Source: Gigaspora rosea (lineage: Eukaryota > Glomeromycota > Glomeromycetes > Diversisporales > Gigasporaceae). Taken from it: a stretch of DNA of 64,000 nucleotides. Of the stretch, positions 12,100 to 25,239 are shown in pieces. The DNA is taken from the NCBI GenBank assembly GCA_003550325.1, contig QKWP01000059.1, positions 252,862 to 316,861 on the forward strand, given 5' to 3'. Numbering within the stretch: position 1 is the first letter of the stretch; each line of letters starts with the position of its first letter. The notes beneath the pieces were generated by a model, which saw only the letters and a program-made list of their open reading frames with translations, was not told the DNA's origin and did no database searches. The position numbers were made by a program, and so were the translations under genes.

Positions 12100-12345
12100 C
12101 AGTGTTGTACATGGAACAATTTTAGACATTTTTGGACATTTTTTCAAATTAACTTGAAATTTTATTAAGATAATCTATTTTAATATTTTACCAATAAGTC
12201 CAGCACCTAAAAAAATATATAATTATATATTTTTTTAAATAACTTTATTGATTAGTTAAACATGGGACATAGGCTTGGACGATTTTGGACAATCTTGAAC
12301 ATTGGACATTTTACATAGTATGGACACGTCCCATGTACAACACTG
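12100..12345. mobile_element. 246-bp TIR element with GAGGGG target duplication
   Basis: It starts CAGTGTTGTACATGG and ends CATGTACAACACTG, flanked on both sides by GAGGGG. The insertion splits a MITE of the 11755-11880 family (TATCAGGTGGAGGG | GGTACCC). A degraded relative lies at 5325-5532. Confidence 0.7.
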
Positions 12346-12404
12346 GAGGGGGTACCCTTTTAAGAGGTGGAAATCACCTGATAAATGTCTCTACTCTAAG
12401 TTTA

Positions 12405-12612
12405 CAATTTTCTTACATACTATAAGAAAATCGTAAATTTACGTAAAAATTTTACATAAATTTACGATTTTCTTATACACTCTAAGAAAATTGTAAACTT
12501 ACATAAAATTTTTACAATTTTCTTACACATCATAAAACTTATGCAATTTTACATTAAATATTACGTAAGTTTACGATTTTTATTACATACCGTAAAAACT
12601 TGCGAAAGTTTA
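12405..12612. repeat. Short tandem and inverted repeats (TACGATTTTCTTAYA words)
   Basis: TTTACGATTTTCTTA and its complement TAAGAAAATCGTAAA alternate about six times with slight variation, giving a self-complementary array. Confidence 0.7.
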
Positions 12613-12639
12613 TGCATATATATATTTGTTGATGATATA

Positions 12640-13560
12640 TGTTAAATAAGTGGTTTGTTAACTGATTTTGCTAATTTTAACACCAAATAATTAATAAATA
12701 GCCTTTCTATTATTGAGCTGAATGAAATAGTTTGACAGATATATATAGTAAATACATATTTATCTTCGTATTTGTGCTGTTTTTAACTCTAATTATTAAT
12801 ATAACCTTTAGTTTCTCAAGCGAATAAATTAATTAATGCAAATGAAATGATTAAAAAGGTATGTATGGTAAATAAGTAATTATGTTTTGCTTTGTTAACT
12901 GATTTTCTGATTTTCAATATCAATAATAAAAAATAGTTATTAGGTTTGCAAGCTGAATTAATGATTAATGCGAATGAAAGGTGTATATGAAATAAGTATT
13001 TATTCATGCTTTGTGAACTGGTTTTGCTAATTTAAACTCTAATTATATGACCTTTGGATTCTTGAGCGAATTAATTAATTAATGCGAATGAAAGGTATAT
13101 CTGGTAAATGTTCATACTTTCCAGATTTTAATTCTAATATTAATAAATGACCATTAGATTCACAAGCTGAATTAAATAATTAATGCAATGAAATGGGTTG
13201 AAAATTATGCATGATAAATAAGTATTTAAGTTCATGCATTTGCTGACTTAACTCCATTTTATTATTAATAAGCTTTGGATTCTCTAGCCAAAGATTTGAA
13301 GAATATATATGGTAATAAGTATTTATGTTCGTGCTTATTAACTGGCTTGGCTAATTTTAATATCAATAATTAATAAATGACCTTTATATTTTTGAGCCAA
13401 GTGAAATTATTAATGCAAATGAAATCGTTAAAAGGGTATATAATGGTAAATGGGAATTTATATTCGTCATTTATGAATTGGTTTTGCATTATATTTTTGA
13501 GCAGAATGAAATGATCAATGCAAATCAAATGAGTTGAAAGGCAATAGTAAATAAGTATTT
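12640..13560. repeat. Degenerate tandem array, about eight units of roughly 100-130 bp
   Basis: The landmark GCRAATGAAA-N-GTTRAAAGGTATATA-TGGTAAATAAGTATTTAT recurs near 12719, 12840, 12968, 13083, 13183, 13296, 13417 and 13508. It is followed each time by AACTGGTTTTGCTAATTTTAA and a TTAATAAATGACCTTT segment. It is noncoding satellite-like DNA. From 13560 to 13980 I see nothing further. Confidence 0.75.
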
Positions 13561-14080
13561 TGGTTAGAATTAGGGATCGAATTAGGATTGGCTTATTAGT
13601 TAGATAAGGTTTGGGTTGAAACTTAACCGTTAATGTTAATTAGTTATCCATATATTCTATAAATTATAAATAAATAATAAAAAATTATAATTAAATTTAT
13701 TAATAAAATTAAAATTGAAGAACAATAAAGAAAATTACTTTCAAAATAATACTTTTTTAATTCCGGAACAACGCGACGGGTTATATGCTAGTAATGCATA
13801 ATGTACGATGCAATTATTACGGACCATACTAGACTTCTGATTAAAAAAAGTCTGTCTGTCTACTATATACATATCGATTTCATTAATAAATAATTATATG
13901 TTGTAAAAATCTAGTTAGTTTATTTAACTAATTATAATAATATGTTATGCTTCGGACCCCTAACAGTTCCTGTTAACCTAGTATACTAATCGTACAGATA
14001 CAATTTTAAATAGTGTGTCGATCATATTATGCTGCACTATGATAGTAAATCTAACACCCCATGCAGATATCCAAAGCTAA

Positions 14081-16516
14081 TTACAAGACATATCTAAAAT
14101 CTGATACTTCACTATCTTGTCTCTTTGTATCACTATTTATAATTCTCTGATCCATTTTTTTATTTTCATTAATAAGCATAAATCTCAGAATTACTGTAAG
14201 AATTACTACCAAAATTAATAAAAATGCATTGATCATATGTCCTTTGACTTTTGGATTATGCATGTTGGTTTATTTGCAGAAATACATAGATTGTAAAATT
14301 TATGAGAATAAAATTAATTGAAAGGTTATTGTTAAACGATTATACTGAAAAATTACTTACAATATCTGGGTCCATCATTTGTTGGGTACAGCATTGACGA
14401 CACAACACCTAGAAAAAGAAAATTTATAAATGAGTAACACAGTAAATATATATATAAGCAAAATCATAAAATGATTCTTACCAGATATATTTGCAAATGC
14501 AAGATACATTGCTAGAGCGATTGCACGTTTATCATGAGGTATAGAAAATATACTGGAAACCCAAGCTATTGCAAGTGGTGAAGCTGTTGATACGCCTATT
14601 AAAAATATAAATATATGTCTATGAAATGACTAGGTGCTGAGAAAGAGGCGAATTTGACAAAAAATTATATAAAAAAATTAATTTTCTCCGATCATCTAAT
14701 TAAATTTGATAATTGTTGAGAAATTAATTTTTATAATTATTATTTTTTTGCCAGATTCGTTCCTTTTCTCAACGCCTAGCAAAAATACTCAAAAAAAAAA
14801 AAAAAACTTAATTAATTCATATTTACCAGCAGTGCAAAAAAAAGTGGATACATATAGTAAAGTTATGTTCTTAATCATTGCCAGCCCAAAAAAACCAATT
14901 ATTGCTAAACATCCTGTAAAAATAAGATGAAAGCTTCTTTCTTCAACTTTATCAGAATGCAATGTTATGGCTAATGCAATGCACCAACCAGCAAAATATG
15001 GTGGCACTGTCAACAATTGACTTTTCAATGGATCAAAGCCCATAGAATAAATTACAGTTGGTAGATATAATGTAATGGAATGTAAAGCAATTCCAATGAA
15101 GATGCCCAAAAGCATTGCGATATAAATCTTCAAATCTTTTACGACCAAGTACAGACTGTGATGATCAATTTTGTAATGTTGAGAGTCATTTAATGTACAG
15201 TCATCTTTGCGAAGACAGGTTACCCAGTAATCCCTTTCTTGTACAGTTAGGAATGTGGCAGTTTCTGGGAAGTTTGGAAGAATGAAACTAAGAAAAAAAA
15301 ATAATTGATAATATATTTTAGATGTAAAAGTAGATGAAAAAGGAAGGTTAAATATACATTACAAGGCAGCTAATGAGGAAATAAAAGTAGCTAATCCTTC
15401 TAACAAGAATAACCATCTCCATCCTTCCAAATTCCCTTTTCCGTCCATATATCTCGTAATAAAATAAGCCACAAGTCCACTATTATGATCACCAAAACAG
15501 TTAATTCATTAACACGAAGAGAGAGAATTATTAAAGATAATAATAATTGATAAAACTTTTTACCCAAAAGCACCAGATAAAACAGATCCAGAATAAAATA
15601 AACTAAATCTTACAGCACATTGGGATCGCTTATACCACATACTCAATAGAAAAAATGCACCAGGCGTAAATCCTATTCAACACATAACATACTTAGCACG
15701 TGAATGATAGGAAGTTGAGTATTATCATCATTTTCTACGTACGTACCTGCTTCAAAGACACCTAGAAAAAGTCTTGTAGCAATCAATTCACCAAAATATT
15801 TTACTGCGGCCATGCAACATACAACAGCAGACCATACGACCATAAGGGTTGGTATCCATTTTGATGGTGTAAACTTCTTTATTACCTATATCAATTATCG
15901 ATAATAATAATGAAATTGATCCTCATTCAACGCAATATAATCGTTATAACCTGCGATTAGATTCTAAAATAATCTCATTTTTACCATGTTTGAAGGTATT
16001 TCAAATAGAACATAACCAATATAGAATACAGCAAGTGAGATTTGATATTGGTTTCCATATAATCCTATAAATGAAAAGTATTGTAAACAAAAATTTAAAT
16101 AATATTTTATTAAAGTAAATTACCTAGATTATTTTCTAATCCTGCCAATCTTGCATTTCCTATATCACATAAATAGAAAAATAAAGAGGATTTCACGTTT
16201 AAAATCCGAAAAAATCTTTAAATATATGAGCGTCTCAAATTTAGGAACGGAAGGTCGTACCAATATTAGTTCTATCCAGACAATCCAAGCAATACAAAAC
16301 AACCAATATCAAGAGTAATCTAAAGTCGATTTTTCTTATCAATTTTTTCTTGTCAACTAATGGCTGTAATGTTTGTTGTGTTGATTTTCGAGAAAAATCA
16401 TCATCATTGGTCGTTGAATATATAGATACTTCATTACTATTACGAACAATTTCTTCAGTTGTAGATGTACCATTAATTATAGGTTTATTTGCTCGAGAAA
16501 TATCCATTTTTTTCAA
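14081..16516 (-). CDS. MFS transporter, allantoate permease/anion:cation symporter type, copy 1
   Basis: The exons on the minus strand are 16516-16261, 16159-16124, 16064-15985, 15885-15747, 15672-15564, 15479-15363, 15287-14827, 14595-14482, 14408-14361 and 14247-14081. They total 1527 nt, giving 508 residues plus TAA. All nine introns are GT-AG, 59-231 nt long. A cytosolic N-terminus of about 75 residues precedes the membrane domain. Family landmarks are LDRTNIGNARLAGL (about residue 80-95), EIPSNMVIKKFTPSKWIPTL, GVFEAGFTPGAFFLLSMWYK, GWRWLFLLEG, FFILPNFPETATFL, and YPTNDGPRYFKGHMIN near the C-terminus. The length is normal for the fungal Tna1/Dal5-like branch, proton-coupled importers of small organic anions at the plasma membrane. 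The substrate cannot be told from sequence. The frame is intact. A paralogue with the same exon structure lies at 57418-60590. Confidence 0.9.
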
Positions 16517-16649
16517 AAATAATAAAAAATATCACTTGTGGATTTTATTTAACTTTTCTTGATTTATTTTGTCACCATTTACCCCATCAATAATATATAT
16601 CAGTATACATATTAATTTAATTCGGCTAACGAATTTTGGTAAGTTATTA

Positions 16650-17013
16650 AACCTGTTAACGTTTCATCTGTTTGTTTTTTTTTTTTTAATAAAAGCTTGG
16701 CATATTATATAAAGCCTAAACTTATGTGATAAAACTCATTATTTTAGCTCGATGAAGTGTACTGTTGCTATATTAGAATTGCTGCTTGCCAATTCGAAAT
16801 ATAATAATTTTGATTTTAGTTTTATTCTCATTTCAGGAATATTGGCAAATTGTCTATTATTTTTATATGACTAAACATAGTTATTGATTCAGGTGCAGAA
16901 ATAGCTTCCGCTTTACTTCAATACTTTATACACATATAAGAATTTTATCTTTACGAACATTCATCTATTTGCAATTATTTAATGGCGAACCGTATAGCCG
17001 CGGAATAACGCCT
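16650..17013. repeat. Upstream block present in inverted orientation beside the second MFS copy
   Basis: CATTCATCTATTTGCAAT, TATAGCCGCGGAATAACG, GTGCAGAAATAGCTTCCG and neighbouring sequence match 60661-60985 as the reverse complement, although both neighbouring genes point the same way. Right of it (17014-17170) GCCGTATAAATGCCGTA words repeat. Confidence 0.85.
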
Positions 17014-17169
17014 ATCTGCGTAATAATTGGCCCGTGTAATGATGCAGACATTTAAAATTTTGAGGGTAACTACCCCGCCAAGAAAATTACGCATAAGTAA
17101 AAGTGCCGCATGCCGTATAAATGCCGTAAGTAGTATAAATGCCGTATGCGTAAATAACCTTAGTGACTA

Positions 17170-17612
17170 ATTTGTATCGTGACATAATGTCATATGACAA
17201 ATGACTAAGGCCACAAAAAAAAAAACTATCGCTGATATCGAAAAAAAAAGATGGCATTCAAATTGCTAATCCTTTTTCAAAAAAAATAGTAAACAAAAAA
17301 TACTATCTTAAAATGTTAATCAAGACAAGCTAAACACTTTCATGGTTTTAAATTTTTTTTAAATCTCTTTATAAAAAAAGTTATAGCAAGTTGAAGTTCT
17401 AGTATTTTTATAATTAAATATGAAATTTGGCCACCTTTTATATATATAAATAAAGCAAATTTGGCCTCTTTAAACAATTAATTTTATTTTTATATATATT
17501 AATAATTTAAATTTGACCACTTTATATATAAATATTAGCTAAATTTTCAAATTGGCTTTTTCATATATATAAAAAATAAATTTTGAATTTGGCTGCTAAA
17601 AATTTTTATTAG
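17170..17612. other. AT-rich intergenic DNA, nothing recognised
   Basis: There is a loose repetition of TTTGGCCWC followed by ATATATAAA but no gene. Confidence 0.5.
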
Positions 17613-17615
17613 TTA

Positions 17616-18175
17616 GGGAGCTTCCAGAAATCAGCTGATTTTTGTTTACTATGAGCCTACCCCACCCACTCACACCTGATATCCCAATTAGCCAATTAGA
17701 TTTTACGATTATTAAAAAGTTAAATATAACATTTAATAGTAAATAACTTTTGGTCTACTGAACCAAATTTGATGATTTAACTAGTGAGCCCAAAATTGTT
17801 AAAATCCAATCACAGGATCCTGTGATCAGAATAGATTTGTATTACTATAAATGTTCTATAATTTATTAAATAATTATAATCCATTTATAGTAACACGAAT
17901 TTATTTCGATATTAGGATCCTGTGATTGGATTTTAACGATTTTGGGCTTTTTAGAATCCTCTCATTGAGAGGATCATTTTGGTAGTTGAATCATCCAATT
18001 TGGTCCAGTTGTTCAAAAGTTATTAATTATCAAATATTATTAATAAATCTATAATTTTGGTCAAAAATAATTTTGCAACTTTGGCCGGAATTATGAAATT
18101 TTGGCCGGAATTACACCTGATACTTCAGCTGACCCACCCACCCACCCAGAAATCAGCTGATTTCTGGAAGCTCCC
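17616..18175. mobile_element. 560-bp MITE with TTA target duplication (PIF/Harbinger-like)
   Basis: The terminal repeats are GGGAGCTTCCAGAAATCAG and its complement, with TTA at 17613-17615 and 18176-18178. It has the same termini as 4569-4951. The interior is itself a long palindrome containing ATCACAGGATCCTGTGAT, GGATCCTGTGATTGGATT and ACCCACCCACCCA. That inner palindrome recurs at 23460, 34600, 41290, 42880 and 44600. Confidence 0.85.
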
Positions 18176-18179
18176 TTAG

Positions 18180-19000
18180 AACTAGGTTGTCCACACTGCA
18201 TGATTCAAAATTTTGGCACTTATATAAAAAAAAACTTGAATTTATTAACAAAAATTTAAATTTTTTTAATAAAATTTAAAAATTGTATTAAGGTTTTCTG
18301 CATTTTTATTGGATAATTAGGTTATACTGCAGCTAAAAAATTGGTGCCTATATATAAAATATGTTGCCTTTAAATAAATCCATTGTATAAAATAAAAATT
18401 GTTAAAAAATTAACAAAATTTGTCATATCCTAACAATCTTTTTTACAAATTTAATTCATAATTAATCTATAGATGTTCTTGATATTGAACTAACAATTAC
18501 TTATAGGTCATATAGTGGCTGTAAATTCAGTTAATTATTACTTTAGAACAGTAAAAATGTTATTTAGCTAGTATAAATTCTACAATTCATATATGGAATC
18601 TGCCACTATCAAAATGAGACACTTATGAACTTGTTGGTAATTATAGTTATATATATATATGTACACATTATTAACATTGTATTTCTGTAGAAAAATTTCT
18701 CTTATTAGAACTTAATTCTTATTTCTGTATTTATAAATTCACTATTAAACTTGATTACCTACATTGGCTATATAGATACTATATAGAATTTAAAATTGTT
18801 TTCTATTTGTAACTTAAATACTAGCTTTTAGCATCTGCAAATTTTGAAATACAGATCATCTTTGAAAAGTTTATAGGAATATTGCAGTAGCAATATGAAC
18901 TACTAGTTAATAGAGGTATATTGATAGTTTATTTTCTTAATTTTTAAAATTATTTTTTCTTTTACAAATTATTTTAAATTTATAATTGTTTGCTTTATAT
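18180..19000. other. AT-rich intergenic DNA, nothing recognised
   Basis: No open frame above chance, no inverted repeat and no tandem repeat was seen. Confidence 0.5.
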
Positions 19001-19004
19001 ATTA

Positions 19005-21104
19005 GGCTATACAAAATAAATTTTTTGGTTTACATAACCTGGCTGGGTCCAAAAATTGAAAACTATAAATTTTTTTTTTTGTTTTTTTTTTTGATCTGCT
19101 TGTGAATGAAGTCACAAAGCAGACAATTATTGCAAGTTACCGGACTTTCTATGTGATGGCAGATCACAGATGAAATAGTATTTGAGTAACCTAATAATAT
19201 GCATCGATCTCTTTGTTCTTGAAATTTTCTGCTTGCCATTGTGTCCAGCTACATTGCATGAACAAGCCAGTTTTTTAGCAAGAACCGAATAGAAATTTTC
19301 AATTCTTCAAGAAATTTTACTATGACATTACCAATGAAAGCTGCTTTATCATATTAGACAATTCCAAAAAATTTCTTTGCTAATCTTTATGATAATATTT
19401 TGGGACCAGAAGTAGAAAAAAGCAAAATAGCTAATGCATTGTGAAGATACTAGGTTGATTTCTCTGGACCTCGGTAGGGTTATATTTGCAAGGACGTTGC
19501 CACGAGAATAGAAAATTCTGCCAGAATATATGCAGTTGAACATTTTGATATAAAGCAAATGGGAGTTGTCAATGAATGCAGAATAAAGCAGCTATTTGTG
19601 CTCAAAATCTGCAGAAATAGGTAATGCAGTTGGAAACAAAGCCGTTGGTGTTTGTTGTTATAATGAAATTTGAGTTGCAAAGAAGGACACAAGGCATTTG
19701 TTTGTTTGTTTTCAAAGGTTTGCCGTTTGGCATAATGCAAGGAATTCGATCTTCGTGATAATTTTTTGGGACCAGAGAAAGAAAGAGAAATAACACTATA
19801 CTAAATCCTCTGGATCTCGGTATAAATAGTCTTGGGCCGAAGTAAAGAAGCATTAGCAGATATATGTTGCAAGGACATTGTAATAACGATGGAAAATAGT
19901 GTTGAAACGTATCCTGTTGGACATTGTGAAAAGGGAATTAGAGTTGAAAAGGAGGAACATAAGCATTCGTTTATAATCAAACTTGCAAATATAGATAATA
20001 CTGTTGGAATAGAGCCATCAGTGTCTGTTCTCATAGTAAAATTGGAGTCAAAAATGACACAAGGCAATTGTTATTACCAAAAATCTACAAAACATATATT
20101 GTATAAAAAATTTTGGTCTGATCTTCGTGATAACGATTTGGAACAAAAAGGCAGGCAAGGAATATTATACCGACCCTCCGGTAGTCTTGACAAGGCATTA
20201 GCAAATGTAGATTTGGAGAGCTTTACAATAATGAAGAAAATATTAATGAAATATATTGAGGTTGAATATCAGGGCGTATAGAAGTTGAAGCTGAAAAAGG
20301 AAGAACATAAAGCATTTATTTATGACCGAAATCAGCAGATATGGGTAATAATACTGTTGGAGTAAAAGCCACACAAGGCATTTGTTTATTACCAGAAATC
20401 AGCCTATATGCAGATCTTCATGACAATTTCAGGAACCAGAGGAAGAAAAAGCATAGCAGATGCATTCCGCAAGAACACTACGTTGACCTCACTAGATCTG
20501 GTAAAATAGTCTTGTGGAAAAGTTGAGAGGGTATTAGCAGATAGATTTGGTATTCATTTGTAATCGAATCTGCAGATATGGAAAATACCATTGGGAAATA
20601 AGGCCGTTGGTATCTGTTATCACAATGAAATTAAAGCTAAAAAAAAAGGACACAAGGCACCGGTATTACCAAGAATTTGCTATTACGAGAAATTTCAAGG
20701 AAAACATCAGCAAATATACTTTGTGATAATGCTATCAAATGCATGAAGGGGGATATGCTAACAAAAAAAAAAAAGGCTGTTGTTGGTGTTGGATATTGGT
20801 TATCATAATGGAATTGGATTAAAGAAGGTGAACACAAGGCATTTGCTATTACCAAAATCAGCTAGAGTTAATGGCAGAATCCAGTTTAATGTGTCAGAGA
20901 TGAATTTTTCTTTGTTTTTATTCATTTTTGGAGGTGGGACCAGGTCGCAAATAAAATTTTTACGTAACAATTCTATAGGCATAGAATATGCAACAATTTA
21001 TTAATTAGATATATAAAAAATTTTTTTTTAAAAAAAAAATTTGGGTGGCCGGGTTAAAAATTTTATTTTATGTTATGTAAACCAAGAAATTTATTTGTAT
21101 GGAC
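19005..21104. mobile_element. 2.1-kb TIR element with TTA target duplication carrying a tandem-repeat array
   Basis: The left end GGCTATACAAAATAAATTT ... GGTTTACATAAC is matched in reverse at the right end. TTA flanks it at 19002-19004 and 21105-21107. The interior is a degenerate tandem array: GATCTTCRTGATAA ... GGGACCAGAG recurs near 19387, 19750, 20113 and 20414, with CACAAGGCATTTGYT segments between. Open frames in the array (for example 149 codons at 19832-20281) shift between units and are not convincing genes. The ends match those of 42998-44376, whose interior is different. Confidence 0.75.
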
Positions 21105-21121
21105 TTATTAACTCATCTACC

Positions 21122-22486
21122 TTTTTTTTTTTAACTTTGTAACCGTTTGATCTTTATTAGAAAATTACATAAAAGCTACATAATTTTATATTCTAACTGT
21201 AATGATCGAACTAAGTCAGCTGCCTAAATTGGTACCCAACTTTGGTTACTGTACAGAAATGGTTTGCTCATACTCAAGTATAGTCTTTCTCAATAGCAAG
21301 AAGTATAGCACTGCCTGGCTTCAGAAACCAACCACAAAATCTATTCCTTCAAAAAATTTCTTCTCTGAGCTTTTCATAAAGAAGAATAAAAAAGGTGAAA
21401 AGATTAAAAGGTGACAATATCTAAACGAAAAACCAAAAGAACCAACCAAAAATACAACCAAAAAAAAAGAAATAATAAAAAAGAAAAACCAAAGAAAAAG
21501 CAAAGAAAGAATAGAAACTGTAGATACTAACACGCCTAGCATAAATAATAAAAATTATATAATACTCCAAGACTAATGTCTATCGGTGTATTATATATAC
21601 AAATATAGAAAAAAACTAAAACTAAAACAACAAACAAAGATAAGAAATTTTTTTATATGCCCTCCTAGATTTCTAATACGTCATTCACTGTTTATTTGTA
21701 TATAGTAACCAAAATTAACTCATGAAGCCATCAGTTCTGGAATGAGAATTTCCAACTGATCTTTTTGAAGGTAGTAAGCTAGGATTCTCACTTTTTGGCA
21801 GAAATTTTGAAAAAAATCCAAAAAGAAGTAAGACGATACTCAAAAGAAATTTAAAGAAGAGGGTATAGTTGGATAAACTTAATTTTTTGTTGTTCTCCAT
21901 TGTTTTTCTACAGAAAACTTCGTTGACAAAAGAAAACTTTAAACTCTACCAAAATTTCTTGTACAAGGGCTCTATCTTCTGCCAGTTATCTTGTAAAAGT
22001 ACGCTTTTGGCTTGCATGTCGAATATACAAAGGAGTTCCTATAGCCCTAGTTGACTTTTGTAAAAACCGTTATTCTGTGTTAGCCTACTATACATTTAGT
22101 ATAGGCAACTCTCCAACAAAAAATATCTTGTTTTTCGTCCGTTGGTAATTTGTAAGGTTCCGCAATTTGATTTGATTTTCAAATATTTGAATCAAATATT
22201 TGATCAAATTCAAATTCAAATTTGACTATATTTGATTTGATCAAATTCAAATATGGCTAAATTTGATTTGACTTGACAAATATTTGATTTGATTTGAAAA
22301 TTACTATTAAAAATTCAAATTCAAATCAAATTCAAATTCAAATATTTGAATCAAATCAAATTCAAATTAGGGTCAATTTGATTTGATCAAATTCAAATTG
22401 ATCCAATATTTGATTTGATTTGAATTTGAGGAACACTAGTAATTTGGTCCAGGTGATTGTTGGAAAGAGTTTTTTTTTTGTTTTTG
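21122..22486 (-). mobile_element. Non-autonomous retroposon, minus strand, 17-bp target duplication
   Basis: TTATTAACTCATCTACC occurs at 21105-21121 and 22487-22503 and brackets the element. The minus-strand 3' end is an A-run (T-run at 21122-21134). Removing the nested 282-bp element at 22155-22437 leaves about 1.08 kb, close to the related copy at 33400-34558. Shared landmarks are GATAACTGGCAG, GTACAAGAAATT and GCATGCAAGCC. No reverse transcriptase is encoded. Confidence 0.8.
22155..22437 (-). mobile_element. TCAAAT-word element, copy 2, nested in the retroposon
   Basis: It is the reverse complement of 7315-7596 with the same GGTTCCGC and GGAACAC ends. It interrupts the 5' part of the 21122-22486 retroposon. 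Confidence 0.8.
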
Positions 22487-22785
22487 TTATTAACTCATCT
22501 ACCAATATCTATATTTATTGATTTTGTTCATAGCAATTTGAAAAAAATTACTATTTTATTTCAAAATTCAATAATCAAGCCTTATAACATTGAACAAAAC
22601 AAAGTGTTGCCTTGTAATATATGTTAATACTTCAGTGGCACAAATTAATTGTATTATTGTTTATTCTACTATGTTGCTATTATTTTTAGCATATAAGAAT
22701 ATATATATTAGATTTTTTGATATCAATAGCAATAAAATTCAAAGTTTAATTTATCAAAAAGAAAAAAAAATCAAGTTATTATATA

Positions 22786-23121
22786 GGGCGCAGGCAATAG
22801 AAACAGCCCATTTTTACATATATTTTATTTTGAGATAATTGAGTTTAATCATTTGTTTTGATTTTCGGACTGATCTGGATTAATCAAATTTCATGATTTT
22901 GATTAGTTAAATGTAACATGTGACTATCGGGTAATATTGTGATGTGTTGGCTCTATGCAGCCTCGTGTAATTTTTCTTTAACATTATCTTGATTTTTTAT
23001 TATGCAAATTGACTTTCATTTTTAATTGAAAAATGTCAACCATGTCAAAATTTATATAAATCTAATAAAAACTCGATTTCAAAAAATTTGTAAAAATGGG
23101 CTGTTTCTATTGCCTGCACCC
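22786..23121. mobile_element. 336-bp MITE
   Basis: The ends GGGCGCAGGCAATAGAAAC and GTTTCTATTGCCTGCACCC form a long terminal inverted repeat flanked by ATATA. There is no coding content. Confidence 0.8.
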
Positions 23122-23459
23122 ATATATTTAATCTTTTATTTACTTGCAGGTAAATGTAATTTCTCAATGCTTGCCCATTTGAATTTAGTCATCTGCTTGA
23201 TATTAATTTATCAGAAATAATATTGGTATCAAAAGATATGATTTGTTTTAAACTGTGCATTATATTGCTAAACTTGATTGCTATAATTTTTTATATCTTA
23301 ACAATAGTAAATCTATAAAGGTAATAGGCTCTATTTGTTTGTGGGATATTGTATCAACTAGACAATGCGTTTAAGAGTTTGTATCATATTGGTACATATG
23401 CTCTGATTTTTGGAATTTATAAGTAGAGCTTATTTTTTTAAAACTTTAAAGCTAAATAA

Positions 23460-23880
23460 TTTTTGATTTACTGGTCCATTTTAAATGATTTTACTACCAA
23501 AATGTTCGTCTCTTTAAGTTGATTCCAACGAGCCCAAAATTATTAAAATTCAATTACAAAATCATGAGAAAATGCGCTATCAAATAAATGATGCACTTAT
23601 AATATAAAGAAATTGGTTAAACATAAATCTAACCAATTTTCTTACCCTATAGGTGCGTTACTTAGGGCCGTGTCATTAATTACCTGACCCTCTCCCTCTA
23701 AAAAATCACTTGATTTTTGTCACTCCCCTTATTTGACAGCGGATTTTCTTATGATCCTGTGATTAGATTTTAATGATTTTGGGCTCATTGGAATCATCTC
23801 AAAGAGACAAACATTTTGGTAGTAAAATCATTTAAAACAAACTAGTAGATCAAAATTATTTAGCTTTAAATTTTTAAAAA
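23460..23880. repeat. Palindromic repeat of the ACTACCAAAATG...GATCCTGTGATT family, interrupted
   Basis: The arms share TTTTACTACCAAAATGTTCGTCTC and its complement, and AAAATYCAATYACA. The centre contains an insertion-like segment (about 23668-23745) beginning TTAGGGCCGTGTCATTAAT, which is also seen near 46134. From 23880 to 24410 nothing else is recognised. Confidence 0.65.
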
Positions 23881-24411
23881 AATAAGCTAGCTATACTTAC
23901 AAATTCCAAAAATCAGAGCATATAAAAAATCTGATAAGGGTATATTATGTGTTGAATATCCTCAAACTTTACTATAGATAGATTCAGTAGTAAAGATATA
24001 TTGTTAATAATGTTTAAAAATAATAATATTAGTTTTTTAAAGTTCAATTTATTTTTAAATATGAATCCCATAAATGAATTAGTTGTATCATTTATATATA
24101 TTATTGTTAGGTGAATATATAATAAATTAATACTTAAAAGATTTAAATATTATTTACCACTTCTAATATATTTTGGTGGGTATTGTATTTACACTCTTTT
24201 TATTTTCTATATTTTATTTATTTATTACTATATTAGAAATTAGTTTTTACAATAACAAAGAACTTTTTGTTTTAAAAATATTTTAGTTTTTAAATTCTAA
24301 CAAAATTCTAGCATTGGACTATTTATTTTAGCAAACAATTTTATTTATCTTTATTATAGTTTAAATAAAAACCAGTCAAGTATAGAACAAACTTTGTAGA
24401 TAGTCTGATAG

Positions 24412-24692
24412 ATGATTTGCAGAAACTTGTTTTTTACAGCAAAAACCTCTGAAATTTGAAAAGTAAAAAACAGTTTTTGCCAATTATCTTGGCATCTAGT
24501 AGACCAATTTAAACAGAGGTTTTTTAAAAATAAAGCTCTTAGTAAGGCACATCTAACAAAAAAAAATTCATTCAATTCTGATTACTAAATCAAAAGTTAT
24601 TTAAACAAATATTTTTTGTCATTTTCAGCAAATTGAACCAAAATTGGCCAAAATCCAGTTATGATCTATATGAGAGATGTCCAGGGTCCTAT
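24412..24692 (+). repeat. Dispersed repeat with hAT-like right end, copy 1
   Basis: GCAAAAACCTCTGAAATTTG ... CAGTTATGATCTATATGAGAGATGTCCAGGGTCCT is repeated in the same orientation at about 25240-25515. The end GTCCAGGGTCCT belongs to the AGGACCCCGGACA terminal-repeat family, so these are fragments of that transposon family. Confidence 0.65.
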
Positions 24693-25009
24693 CTTATAGA
24701 TATTTAAGTTCAAGTATTTGTTTATCAGCCAATACTGGTTAAACTTATCAAAAAATATAATTGATAAAGCAAATTTCTTATCATATCTGATATATCTGAT
24801 ATATCTGATATAGTAATAGTATCTTTAGTAGACTATGATATACTGTATTGAGAAAATATATCAAGAAACAATATATAAATCAATTTTCTGATTTTTATCC
24901 TGTAGTGTTGGTAATCTATACTAAGTAAATAATAAAAATACTATATTTTAAAAAATGCACTAAATTTTTTATCGAAGCAATATTTTTAAAACTACAGTAT
25001 AGACTTGTG

Positions 25010-25175
25010 GGTCGATAGTGTTGTGTTATGCTCCTGGGTCCCAATCACAAGGTTGCCAGTTCAAGTCAGGTCATCTACACAAGGTTTTCGAGAGAAAAAA
25101 GGGGCTGTGCCAGGACCATAATTGGTGATTTAGCTATATTTTCCAAATGTGCATTTGGTGCTAAATAAAAAACAA
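25010..25175 (+). mobile_element. tRNA-derived SINE, copy 1
   Basis: An A-box-like GGTCGATAGTGTTGTGTTATGC is followed by a B-box-like AGTTCAAGTCA, and then a tail containing CCAGGACCATAATTGG and an A-rich end. It is related to the minus-strand copy at 55265-55440. It is too divergent to be a functional tRNA. Confidence 0.6.
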
Positions 25176-25239
25176 TAAATACTTCCTGTAGAATTCTAGT
25201 TGAATAACAAATACTTTAGGTGAGATTCCGGTAAGACCC

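Noticed and set aside
19832-20281. 149-codon open frame, the second longest in the window
   Set aside because: It runs across units of a degenerate tandem array in which neighbouring units are in other frames, with no recognisable domain.
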